A stretch of DNA of 37,314 nucleotides from Anaerorhabdus sp036636695 (GTDB lineage: Bacteria > Bacillota_I > Bacilli_A > Erysipelotrichales > Erysipelotrichaceae), in NCBI RefSeq assembly GCF_036636695.1, contig NZ_JAVWNW010000016.1; one strand, given 5' to 3'. Of this stretch, positions 1 through 7,032 are shown in pieces. Within the stretch, counting starts at the first letter, position 1, and each line of letters starts with the position of its first letter. The position numbers were made by a program, and so were the translations under genes. Under the pieces are notes generated by a model. That model worked only from the letters and a program-made list of their open reading frames with translations. It was not told the DNA's origin and did no database searches.

Positions 1-2
1 CT

Positions 3-25
3 CACACGCTTAGCGTGTGGTTTTT
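3..25 (+). terminator. Intrinsic-terminator-like hairpin at left edge
   Basis: A perfect 7-bp stem (positions 3-9 with 13-19, loop TTA) is followed by a T-run at 21-25. It could end a plus-strand gene lying left of the window and converging on the flavoprotein gene. It could also be a terminal hairpin of an IS200/IS605-type element cut off by the window edge; nothing visible decides between the two. Confidence 0.55.
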
Positions 26-52
26 ATGTTCGACTTTGTCTCACATAATAAG

Positions 53-78
53 AAAAAGTGGATGGTCACCCATCCACT
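53..78 (-). terminator. Terminator of the flavoprotein gene
   Basis: A 9-bp perfect stem (57-65 with 70-78, loop of 4) is followed on the minus strand by a run of T (plus-strand A-run 53-57). It lies 7 bases beyond the stop codon of the flavoprotein gene, so it is the natural 3' end of that monocistronic transcript. Confidence 0.85.
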
Positions 79-85
79 CTTATCA

Positions 86-1840
86 CTATTCAGCTATGTA
101 GTCAGCTGCAGTTTGACCTGCAATACGACCAAATACAATAATATCAGCTACAGCGTTACCACCTAAACGGTTACCACCATGGACACCACCAGTTACTTCA
201 CCAGCTGCAAATAATCCAGGGATTACATTTCCATCTGCATTAATCACTTCTGTTTTTTCATTGATTTCTACGCCACCCATAGTATGGTGAACACCTGGAG
301 CAATTTTTACTGCATAATAAGGTGCTGTACTTAAATCATACTTAACAGTCGCAAGATCATCACGACCAAAATCTTTATCTGTTCCAGCTTTAACCATTGC
401 AACCCAGTTATCAATTGTAGCTGTTAATGTAGCTTCATCAATTTCCATTGCTTTGGCAAGATCAGCGATTGTAGCTCCTTCAATCATATAACCTTTATTT
501 ACATATCCTTGAATAACATTTGAATCATCAAACATTTTTTGGTCAACAATTAACCAAGCAGAGTTACCTTCTTCAGCAATGATATTTGCACTAACAACAT
601 CACGTGTTAATACTTCATTTGTGAAGCGTTCACCTTTATTGTTTACAAGAATAGCACCATCTCCACGTAAACTTTCAGTAATTAAAGCTCCGTTTGATTG
701 TACTACCGTTGGATGTATTTGAATTTCTTGCATATCTACAAGATTTGCTCCAACTGCTTCAGCCATTTTTATACCGTCACCAGTAATAGTAGATGCATTT
801 GTAGTTACATAACCAGCTAATTCAGGTTTATATGATTCAACCATTGCTAAGTTACCACCAAAACCACCTGTTGCTAAAATTACAGCTTTTGCATTAATTG
901 TATAATTTGCATCGGCAGAAGTCGCTTTAACACCAACAGCTTTGCCATCTTGCATTATAATTTCTGTTGCTTCTGTTTCTGTATAGAATGTTACATTTTG
1001 ATCCTTTGCTGCTTGTTCAAAAATAGGAACTAAATAACTTCCAACAGAAAGAATTTTTCCACTTTCATCCACTGGACGATGAGAACGATTAACACTTGCT
1101 CCACCAGCTTTTCCTACATCACTTAAGTGAGCTCCAATAGAATCTAAGAAATCGATTGCATCTGATGAATTTTCAGCCATTGTTTTTACAAGAACTGGAT
1201 TATTTTTTTCATAACCACCCTTCATTGTATCTTCAATGAATAATTCTACACTGTCTTCGATTCCAGCTTCTTTTTGATACTTAGTTTCTGCTGCATTCAT
1301 ACCACCAGTTGCGCGAGATGTGTTTCCCCCTACAATTGGTGCTTTTTCAATAATAATAACTGTTTTACCAGCTTGAGCGGCAGTAATAGCTGCAGTCATA
1401 CCTGCACCACCTGCTCCAATAACAACCACATCAGCTTCAAGTGTTTCTTCTTTCTTGTCGCTTGTTCCAGCTGTACTAGCTTTAATATCTGTTACTTTTA
1501 ATCCCGCTGCTTCAATCGCATTTGTTACCGCTAATAAAAACGCATCTGAAGTAATTGTTGCAGTCGTAACTGCGTCAACATCTACACTTTGATTGCTGAT
1601 TACTTTTTCAATCATAATTGGTAGTGCTACTTCCCCAATATCAGCAGATTCAGCAGAATCTACGATAGTAATGGCTTCAATTGCCTTGTCACTAGTAATA
1701 GTAACTTCAACTTTAATCGTTGATGAAAACCCTTTAGCATCCCCACTGAATGTTCCGCCTTTAAATTCAGACTTTGCACACCCAGTCATCATGCCCATTG
1801 CTAACAATGCTGTTAGTAAAATTCTTGTGATTTTTTTCAT
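86..1840 (-). CDS. Flavinylated lipoprotein, fumarate reductase/flavocytochrome c-type FAD reductase
   Basis: 584 aa. A lipoprotein signal peptide ends in the lipobox MMTG-C21. An FMN-binding domain follows (about 30-115), with a candidate ApbE flavinylation site TTATIT at 92-97 (acceptor probably T95). The FAD domain starts with GAGGAG at 142-147. Residues typical of fumarate reductase flavoproteins are visible: LTRD (catalytic Arg), GVHHTMGG, and GGNRLGGNA near the C-terminus. No haem-binding CxxCH motif is present, so electrons probably come through the bound FMN from extracellular or membrane flavin carriers, as in the Listeria extracellular fumarate reductase. The substrate could be fumarate, urocanate or another enoate; the sequence alone does not say. 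The gene is monocistronic with a consensus promoter and AGGAGG ribosome site. Confidence 0.85.
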   Translation of the reverse strand: MKKITRILLTALLAMGMMTGCAKSEFKGGTFSGDAKGFSSTIKVEVTITSDKAIEAITIVDSAESADIGEVALPIMIEKVISNQSVDVDAVTTATITSDAFLLAVTNAIEAAGLKVTDIKASTAGTSDKKEETLEADVVVIGAGGAGMTAAITAAQAGKTVIIIEKAPIVGGNTSRATGGMNAAETKYQKEAGIEDSVELFIEDTMKGGYEKNNPVLVKTMAENSSDAIDFLDSIGAHLSDVGKAGGASVNRSHRPVDESGKILSVGSYLVPIFEQAAKDQNVTFYTETEATEIIMQDGKAVGVKATSADANYTINAKAVILATGGFGGNLAMVESYKPELAGYVTTNASTITGDGIKMAEAVGANLVDMQEIQIHPTVVQSNGALITESLRGDGAILVNNKGERFTNEVLTRDVVSANIIAEEGNSAWLIVDQKMFDDSNVIQGYVNKGYMIEGATIADLAKAMEIDEATLTATIDNWVAMVKAGTDKDFGRDDLATVKYDLSTAPYYAVKIAPGVHHTMGGVEINEKTEVINADGNVIPGLFAAGEVTGGVHGGNRLGGNAVADIIVFGRIAGQTAADYIAE

Positions 1841-1864
1841 TATATCCTCCTAGACACTTTTTCT

Positions 1865-1892
1865 ATTATAGTGATATAGACCCCATTGTCAA
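1865..1892 (-). promoter_or_regulatory. Sigma-A promoter of the flavoprotein gene
   Basis: On the minus strand TTGACA (1887-1892) and TATAAT (1865-1870) are separated by 16 bp. An AGGAGG site (1845-1850) precedes the ATG. Both boxes are perfect consensus, which suggests strong expression. Confidence 0.85.
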
Positions 1893-1925
1893 CAATTTCA
1901 CGAAATAAAATGAAAATTTTTTCAC

Positions 1926-1953
1926 AAAAATAAAAGCGAAGTTTCCTTCGCTT
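1926..1953 (-). terminator. Terminator of efp
   Basis: An 8-bp stem AAGCGAAG/CTTCGCTT (1934-1941 with 1946-1953) is followed by a T-rich tract on the minus strand. The hairpin overlaps the efp stop codon. Confidence 0.85.
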
Positions 1954-2512
1954 ATGCTCTACCTGAATATTTTCCGTCTGAAGTAGAAATTAACACCATT
2001 TCATCTTGTTCAATAAATAATGGCACTTTAATTTCCAAACCTGTTTCAACAACTGCATTCTTAGAAGCAGATGTAGCAGTATCACCCTTAACAGCTGGTT
2101 CACATTCAACAATTTTTAATTCTACTTTATCTGGTAAAATTACTCCTAAAATTTCTCCACCTTCATATGTTGAAATCGTTACATTATCATTTGGCTTAAG
2201 AAATTTCATTTCCCATTCAAGTTTATCTTTATTGATTTCAATTTGATCATATGTAGATGTATCCATAAATACTAATGCATCTCCACTATCATACAAATAT
2301 TGCATTTCTTTCTTTTCAATATGAGCTTGTTCAACTTTATCTCCACCTGTGAAAGATACTTCATTGATAACCCCTGTTCTTAAATTTCTTACCTTTAATT
2401 TAACAATCATTTGGCGCATTGCAGTTTTATTATGTGCAATATCTAATACAACGAAAATATTACCTTCATTTTCAAAAGTTGTTCCTGGTTTTAAATCGTT
2501 TACAATAATCAT
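1952..2512 (-). CDS. efp: Elongation factor P with non-canonical tip loop
   Basis: 186 aa. EF-P binds between the P and E sites and helps the ribosome through polyproline stretches. The three-barrel layout and the C-terminal signature are clear (VPLFIEQDEMVLIS, ending SGRA). The ATG at 2510-2512 was chosen because it follows a GGTAGGAG ribosome site and gives the usual length; an in-frame TTG at 2563 falls inside the promoter. The domain I tip loop is odd. Where B. subtilis has HVKPGKGAAF, this protein reads HNKTAMRQMI, so the residue aligned with modified Lys32 is Met32, and the Pro-Gly and Gly flanking it are missing. The gene has its own promoter just after comGG. Confidence 0.95.
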   Translation of the reverse strand: MIIVNDLKPGTTFENEGNIFVVLDIAHNKTAMRQMIVKLKVRNLRTGVINEVSFTGGDKVEQAHIEKKEMQYLYDSGDALVFMDTSTYDQIEINKDKLEWEMKFLKPNDNVTISTYEGGEILGVILPDKVELKIVECEPAVKGDTATSASKNAVVETGLEIKVPLFIEQDEMVLISTSDGKYSGRA

Positions 2513-2535
2513 TTTGTTCACACTCCTACCATTCC

Positions 2536-2563
2536 ATTTTAAAGAAAAAGCCATATTTGTCAA
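2536..2563 (-). promoter_or_regulatory. Promoter of efp
   Basis: TTGACA (2558-2563), a 16-bp spacer, then TAAAAT (2536-2541) on the minus strand. It lies in the gap between comGG and efp, so efp need not depend on comG transcription. Confidence 0.7.
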
Positions 2564-2581
2564 CGTTTATTACCTGTATCG

Positions 2582-2929
2582 TCAACTTTTAACTGAATAA
2601 TCAATGATTTCTCTATGGTCATTTATATTGATAAGTATTTCACTTAATCCTTCTTCTGCTACTTTCACTTGAATTAAATCAGCATTTAGAGTCGTACTAA
2701 AAGTAACATTTTCTAAACTATATTCACCACCAATCTCTTTATTATTTTTGAGTTCACACTGAATGAAGTCTATAATTTCAACTTGCATATCCATTGTTTT
2801 ATAAACTTCTCTAATATTTATAAGTGTTTTTATACGTAGCTGAAGTTGATGTTCTATCGCTATCAATATTGAAACTGTTATTAACAAATACCCAAAATAA
2901 AATGTACTTAAAAATCCTTTCTTAGTCAT
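2582..2929 (-). CDS. comGG: Competence pseudopilus protein ComGG-like
   Basis: 115 aa and last gene of the comG operon. It has a short basic start (MTKKGF), a hydrophobic helix at about 10-28 and a polar C-terminal domain, the layout of ComGG/PilX-like minor pseudopilins. The Glu at +5 of mature pilins is absent (Phe), as is common in ComGG. The call rests on position and architecture because this family is poorly conserved. It overlaps comGF by 8 bp, which suggests translational coupling. Confidence 0.65.
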   Translation of the reverse strand: MTKKGFLSTFYFGYLLITVSILIAIEHQLQLRIKTLINIREVYKTMDMQVEIIDFIQCELKNNKEIGGEYSLENVTFSTTLNADLIQVKVAEEGLSEILININDHREIIDYSVKS

Positions 2930-3311
2930 TGATAAGTACCCGCTTCATCCACTTATTCCCCCTTAAATAATTAAAATAATATAAATTGTTTTCATTACTA
3001 AAATAACCATCTTCAACATCTGTAATGAAGATTTGTGTACCTGGTTGTAAATATAAATGTTTATTTTTACAGACAACTCTTATTTCTTCATCATAAAGTG
3101 TTCCTGATAATCCATCACTTGTGATTGATATATTATCCGCAAGTAACAAAATCTGTCTCAATTGATAAAGAGCAATTTCATCTTGGGCATTTTGATTAAA
3201 ATATTCATGATTAATTAATAACCGTATTGATGTATATACAATAGGCAACAACATACAACTAATGAGTAATGCCATTAAGAATTCAATGGTGGTTCCACCT
3301 CTTCGATACAT
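2922..3311 (-). CDS. comGF: Competence pseudopilin ComGF
   Basis: 129 aa. The N-terminus MYRRGGTTIEF resembles a prepilin site: if cleavage falls after G5, Glu10 is at +5. A transmembrane helix (about 11-31) and a beta-rich C-terminal domain follow, as in ComGF. ComGF is a minor pseudopilin thought to help initiate or cap the DNA-uptake pilus. It overlaps comGE by 37 bp and comGG by 8 bp within the operon. Confidence 0.75.
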   Translation of the reverse strand: MYRRGGTTIEFLMALLISCMLLPIVYTSIRLLINHEYFNQNAQDEIALYQLRQILLLADNISITSDGLSGTLYDEEIRVVCKNKHLYLQPGTQIFITDVEDGYFSNENNLYYFNYLRGNKWMKRVLIND

Positions 3312-3505
3312 TCTATCTCACACCTCTTTCGTGTACTATAAATATGATTCATTTGATCTTCATTTATTTCAACAAAATTTCGATATGAATCATTATTTTT
3401 AAATTCCAACATTTTCACACTAAAAATGCAAAGCGTAATTAATAAAGTAATAGCTACACATACACAACAATCCAACAAAATGAATCCATCTTTATTTAAA
3501 TTCAA
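3275..3505 (-). CDS. comGE: Minor pseudopilin, ComGE position
   Basis: 76 aa. The start is TTG, chosen because GGGAGGG lies just upstream and no ATG precedes the pilin-like motif. The N-terminus NKDGFILLDCC has the prepilin form G-F-x-x-x-(+5), but Asp12 replaces the usual Glu. One hydrophobic helix (about 8-30) is followed by a short polar tail. Three Cys (13, 14, 16) sit in the membrane helix. It overlaps comGD by 14 bp and comGF by 37 bp. The gene assignment is by order in the operon. Confidence 0.65.
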   Translation of the reverse strand: MNLNKDGFILLDCCVCVAITLLITLCIFSVKMLEFKNNDSYRNFVEINEDQMNHIYSTRKRCEIECIEEVEPPLNS

Positions 3506-3821
3506 TTCGCCCTCCCGCTAAATTGCTTACAATTTCTTTACCATCTTCAAACCGAATTGTTTGAGCTTGTCTAATATTTCCTCTTTCATTGAACTGAATT
3601 GCATATGTATAGAAAGCTTCACCATCAAATTCAAAAATTTCACTCTTTCCTTCACGAATACATTCTGATTGTTTCATAATATACTCATTGGAAAAATCAT
3701 AGATTGTAAAATTTGGTAATTTATAAAAAGGGAGTACGAGGGTCATACATACACTTATTATTGCAATTACAATAAGTAAATCTACAAGTGTAAATCCTCT
3801 ATTGTAAGATTGCTTGACCAT
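3492..3821 (-). CDS. comGD: Competence pseudopilin ComGD-like
   Basis: 109 aa. The type III prepilin signature RGFTLVDLL predicts ComC/PilD peptidase cleavage after G9. Residue +5 is Asp14, not the nearly invariant Glu. A hydrophobic helix (about 10-30) and a small soluble domain follow. The ATG overlaps comGC by 23 bp and has only a weak ribosome site, which fits translational coupling. It would be a minor pseudopilin of the transformation pilus. Confidence 0.75.
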   Translation of the reverse strand: MVKQSYNRGFTLVDLLIVIAIISVCMTLVLPFYKLPNFTIYDFSNEYIMKQSECIREGKSEIFEFDGEAFYTYAIQFNERGNIRQAQTIRFEDGKEIVSNLAGGRIEFK

Positions 3822-4092
3822 CGGATATACCTACTTGCTGTGTTGGCGAACACTGAATCTGTTCTTCATTCATTAAGCCTGCATTTATTAAATCACTGAC
3901 ATCATTTGGATATTCATCATAATCTAATCGAAATTGAAGAATCGCAGAATCTACTACTTTAAGCATTGCATTGCAACCCTTTTTTTCAACGATTCCCATC
4001 ACCTTTTGAATATTCGGTACCGCTAATAAAAATAGTATCGACAAAACACTTACTACAATAATCATTTCTAATAATGTAAATCCTTTTTTCAT
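3799..4092 (-). CDS. comGC: Major competence pseudopilin ComGC
   Basis: 97 aa. It is the main subunit of the DNA-uptake pseudopilus. The motif KKGFTLLEM predicts cleavage after G4 and has the conserved Glu at +5 (E9). The N-terminal hydrophobic helix spans about 5-30. Two cysteines (C40, C81) are positioned for the intramolecular disulfide known in B. subtilis ComGC. An AAAGGAAAAG ribosome site precedes the ATG, and the gene follows comGB after 10 bp. Confidence 0.9.
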   Translation of the reverse strand: MKKGFTLLEMIIVVSVLSILFLLAVPNIQKVMGIVEKKGCNAMLKVVDSAILQFRLDYDEYPNDVSDLINAGLMNEEQIQCSPTQQVGISDGQAILQ

Positions 4093-4102
4093 CTTTTCCT
4101 TT

Positions 4103-5074
4103 CTATAGTTTAGACATTAATGTTAAAGGTAAAATTAACACTTGATAAACTACAATAATTATTATTCCAATACTACAATAACTCATTACCTGAAATACTT
4201 TTGTTATTCTTTTTATTCGTTTCTTCATTTGTTCTTGATTCGTTTCAATATAGCCTACTAATAATTCCTCCATTGATGATGAAAGCATAGCTAAACGCAT
4301 GAATCTAGTTAATGTCTCATCAATTGTAATTTGTGTTAATGCGTCATCAAATGCATCTCCAAAATTTAATCCTTTTTGAATTGATTCACTAATGAATTGT
4401 AAAATTGGATAGTCTTTGATTTTTGATAAAAGTGCCAAAGTCTCTTTAGTTTTACATCCACAATGACTGCATTGAACATAGAAAATCGCAAACAGATTAC
4501 TTTGATATTGTTTTAATAGATTTTTTTTCAAACATTTATTTAAAATTAAATACGCTTTAATCATTGTTTTCTTATAGACAAATAAACAAATCAAACACAT
4601 TGTTATGCAAATAATCACGAATATAAGAATACATATTATTTTCATTATTATTTCAACTATCATCAATGACATACTTGTCATTGAGAACCCTCTCATGAGT
4701 GACAATAAAACTGGAAAGCAAAAGAAAGTAAATACCGCTACTCCACACCAAGTTCCAATGAATAACGCAAGTGGATATATTAATTCTTTAATTGTATCTT
4801 TTTTAAATTTAGCTTGGCTTTTTTCCAATGATACTGCTAGTTGCAAACTATCTGCAAATGGAAGAAATGCAAGAAATGATCCTAATGTTCTACTATATCG
4901 CTTTGGACATATCGTTAAAAAGAATTCTTCAATACTCTTCCCTTTTTGAAGATGTTCGATAATATAATCAACACAATATTGATTACGGCTATTCTTTATT
5001 AATAAAATTGCATTTTGAAATGTAAAACCTGATTTAAGCAAAATACAAATACTCTCACAATCTTCAGCTTTCAT
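4103..5074 (-). CDS. comGB: Competence pilus platform protein ComGB
   Basis: 323 aa with the start used here. Two type II secretion F (T2SF) repeats are visible. The first begins near ICILLKSGFTF and the second near LFAIFYVQCSHCG. Three strongly hydrophobic segments include one close to the C-terminus. It is the polytopic inner-membrane platform that couples ATPase ComGA to pilin assembly. The ATG at 5074 overlaps the comGA stop by 11 bp and gives the B. subtilis ComGB length. An in-frame TTG at 5176 has an AAAGGAG about 13 bases upstream and would add 34 basic residues, so the start is not settled. Confidence 0.88.
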   Translation of the reverse strand: MKAEDCESICILLKSGFTFQNAILLIKNSRNQYCVDYIIEHLQKGKSIEEFFLTICPKRYSRTLGSFLAFLPFADSLQLAVSLEKSQAKFKKDTIKELIYPLALFIGTWCGVAVFTFFCFPVLLSLMRGFSMTSMSLMIVEIIMKIICILIFVIICITMCLICLFVYKKTMIKAYLILNKCLKKNLLKQYQSNLFAIFYVQCSHCGCKTKETLALLSKIKDYPILQFISESIQKGLNFGDAFDDALTQITIDETLTRFMRLAMLSSSMEELLVGYIETNQEQMKKRIKRITKVFQVMSYCSIGIIIIVVYQVLILPLTLMSKL

Positions 5075-6044
5075 CAAAATCTTGTTTGGCTTCTTTGATT
5101 GAGATTTCGCCACGTCGAATTGCTTCTTGGAGTGTGGTTTGAAGATTTTTCGAACTTTCACATTTTCCAGTTTCAAGATAATTAACTATCTCCTTTCTCT
5201 GCATAATTTCATATAGACAAATTTTCCCACTATGATTCAATGAATTATAAAGTCTTTGATTACTTATACCGCGTAACACATCTTTCAACTGGTGTTTAGA
5301 AACTCCCAATTCAATCAATCTTTCAATCGCAAGATAGCTATGTCCTGCATGAATTGTTGTTAAAACTAAATGTCCAGTAAGAGCACAACGTATTGCCATT
5401 TTCGCAGCTTCTTCATCACGTATTTCACCTATCATAATAATATCCGGTGCATGACGAAGTAATTGTTTAATTCCCTCGTTATACCCAAGTGCTTGTTTTT
5501 CATTGATTTGTAATTGCACATACTTCTGGTTATATACTTCAATTGGATCCTCCAATGTATATATTTTCTTATTCTTAATTTGATTTAGAATTGTATACAA
5601 TGTTGTTGTTTTTCCAGAACCTGTTGGACCACTAAAAATAAATAATCCATTCCGTTGATTTTCGATATTTTTAAAATAATTTACAATTTCACTTCGATTA
5701 CTCAAATCTTGAATTTGCAATTTTGATACTGCATTTAATATCCTTAACACTCCGCTAGTAATACGCAAACTATGCATGACTGCAAAACGGAGCGCTATCT
5801 TTTCACCCTGTATGTTAATATCAAATCTACCAGTTTGTGGCATTAAAGTATTTCCTAAATCCAAATTTGCTCGAAACTGTAAATATCTAAAAAATCTCAA
5901 ATCATCATCTTGGGGTTTGAATCTAACTAGTTTATCTTTCGCTTTTAGTTCTATTAAAATATCTGAATCTGTGATTGAAAAATGGATATCATTTGATTGA
6001 TAATGTAATGCTAATTGAACATATTCTATTAACCTCTTTTCCAT
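5064..6044 (-). CDS. comGA: Competence pilus assembly ATPase ComGA
   Basis: 326 aa. A GspE/PilB-family secretion ATPase that powers pseudopilus assembly for DNA uptake. Walker A is GPTGSGKTT (139-147), the Asp box is around TLEDPIE (163-169), Walker B is IIMIGEIRDEEA (202-213), and the His box is GHLVLTTIHAG (224-234). The short N-terminal domain is typical of ComGA and differs from the long N-terminus of PilB. The Cys4 zinc motif of PilB is absent. AAGGAG precedes the ATG. It heads the operon comGA-GB-GC-GD-GE-GF-GG. Confidence 0.95.
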   Translation of the reverse strand: MEKRLIEYVQLALHYQSNDIHFSITDSDILIELKAKDKLVRFKPQDDDLRFFRYLQFRANLDLGNTLMPQTGRFDINIQGEKIALRFAVMHSLRITSGVLRILNAVSKLQIQDLSNRSEIVNYFKNIENQRNGLFIFSGPTGSGKTTTLYTILNQIKNKKIYTLEDPIEVYNQKYVQLQINEKQALGYNEGIKQLLRHAPDIIMIGEIRDEEAAKMAIRCALTGHLVLTTIHAGHSYLAIERLIELGVSKHQLKDVLRGISNQRLYNSLNHSGKICLYEIMQRKEIVNYLETGKCESSKNLQTTLQEAIRRGEISIKEAKQDFDES

Positions 6045-6089
6045 AAAGAACTCCTTAGTAATTAATAGACATAAAATCTCAAAACTCCT

Positions 6090-6115
6090 AAAAAAAAGAC
6101 GAAATTTCTTTCGCC
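6090..6115 (-). terminator. Terminator between the YqgX-type gene and comGA
   Basis: A 7-bp stem with one G-U pair (6098-6104 with 6109-6115, loop of 4) is followed by eight T on the minus strand. It overlaps the upstream stop codon. Read-through or a separate, unrecognised competence promoter in 6045-6090 would be needed to express comG. Confidence 0.75.
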
Positions 6116-6714
6116 TACAAATATGGATTCATTTTTAACTCATGGTCAATTGTTGATAACTCACCATGACCTGGATATACTATTAACTCTGGATTCATTG
6201 TTTGAATTAATCTTAAACTTTGCTTCATCTTAGCCATATTTCCACCATATAAATCCGTTCTACCTATTCCTTCATAAAATAATACATCACCTGTAAATAA
6301 ATGATTTTTATATTGAATTAATGTACAGCCTTCAGTATGACCTGGTGCAAATATTATTTCAAATTCAAAAGTACCAATTTTCATTTTTCCTTCATGAAAA
6401 TGATGTACCTTTGATGACACAGTTGCGGTAAATCCAGATGCAGTATTAATTGATGAATCTCTTAACAATTCTTCATCGTCTGCATGAATATAAACTGGAC
6501 AATTATAATACTTAACTAAATCGTCCACTGCACCGATATGATCAAAATGACCATGCGTTAACAAAATTGCATCCACAACTTCATCTTCACCTATCTCAGC
6601 ACAAATGCGTTCTGCCTTTTTCCCTGGATCTATAATACAAACATGTCCATTATCTTTTAGGATATAACAATTAGTTTGATATATTCCTACAATTACTTGA
6701 CTTATCTTTTCCAT
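6115..6714 (-). CDS. Metallo-beta-lactamase-fold hydrolase, YqgX/glyoxalase II-like
   Basis: 199 aa. Metal-binding motifs are in order: THGHFDH (HxHxDH), GHTEG, the bridging Asp in TGDVLF, and YPGHGE. The length fits the short YqgX-type proteins, which lack the full helical C-terminal domain of true glyoxalase II. The exact substrate is unknown; thioester hydrolysis (hydroxyacylglutathione or bacillithiol type) is the family expectation. The YqgX gene lies near comGA in B. subtilis as well. No clear Shine-Dalgarno sequence precedes the ATG: the 20 bases upstream are A/T only. Confidence 0.85.
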   Translation of the reverse strand: MEKISQVIVGIYQTNCYILKDNGHVCIIDPGKKAERICAEIGEDEVVDAILLTHGHFDHIGAVDDLVKYYNCPVYIHADDEELLRDSSINTASGFTATVSSKVHHFHEGKMKIGTFEFEIIFAPGHTEGCTLIQYKNHLFTGDVLFYEGIGRTDLYGGNMAKMKQSLRLIQTMNPELIVYPGHGELSTIDHELKMNPYL

Positions 6715-6726
6715 AATTTAATTTAT

Positions 6727-6751
6727 AAAAAAAACCTCTCAAAAAGGTTTT
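6727..6751 (-). terminator. Terminator of rpmG
   Basis: Stem AAAACCT/AGGTTTT (6731-6737 with 6745-6751) is followed on the minus strand by a run of eight or nine T. It starts within the rpmG 3' end region and precedes the next gene. Confidence 0.8.
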
Positions 6752-6753
6752 TC

Positions 6754-6906
6754 TTATTTTTTCTCCTTGTGTAACGTCTTTTTTCTACAAACTGGGCAAT
6801 ATTTTTGAATTTCCATTTTTTCAGTTTGCTTACGTTTGTTACGAGTGCCAATATAGTTTTCTTCACCACATTCAGAGCACTTGAAAGTTATATTTTCTCT
6901 TGGCAT
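6754..6906 (-). CDS. rpmG: 50S ribosomal protein L33
   Basis: 50 aa, read directly from the minus strand. It begins MPRENITFKCSECG and ends in a basic tail. Two CxxC pairs (C10/C13, C37/C40) make this a zinc-binding (C+) L33. AGGAGG precedes the ATG and a strong extended -10 promoter lies upstream. It stands alone, not next to secE-nusG as in many Bacillota. Paralogues without cysteines are often induced under zinc limitation in other species; this one is the zinc form. Confidence 0.95.
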   Translation of the reverse strand: MPRENITFKCSECGEENYIGTRNKRKQTEKMEIQKYCPVCRKKTLHKEKK

Positions 6907-6932
6907 GATAATCCTCCTAATAATGCTTTACA

Positions 6933-6961
6933 AGTATAGCATATCTAAATAAAAATGCCAA
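6933..6961 (-). promoter_or_regulatory. Promoter of rpmG
   Basis: TTGGCA (6956-6961), a 17-bp spacer and TATACT (6933-6938), with TG one base upstream of the -10 (extended -10). Confidence 0.8.
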
Positions 6962-6996
6962 GACTTTCCAAGAAAACACTTATAATGATTGAATTA

Positions 6997-7005
6997 TGCT
7001 ATAAT
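6997..7005 (+). promoter_or_regulatory. Extended -10 promoter of ispG
   Basis: TGCTATAAT lies 28 bases before the chosen ispG start. No good -35 box is found at 17 bp, so the TGn extension probably compensates. It is arranged back-to-back with the rpmG promoter. Confidence 0.5.
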
Positions 7006-7032
7006 TATTAACGAATGAGAGGTGTTTTTTTA

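Noticed and set aside
1274..1501. Plus-strand ORF of 75 aa inside the flavoprotein gene
   Set aside because: It is the complement of a well-supported gene, is rich in Cys/Ser/Asn without domain logic and has no ribosome site.
2513..2563. N-terminal extension of EF-P from a TTG codon
   Set aside because: The extension lies over the efp promoter, and a ribosome site precedes the ATG at 2512.
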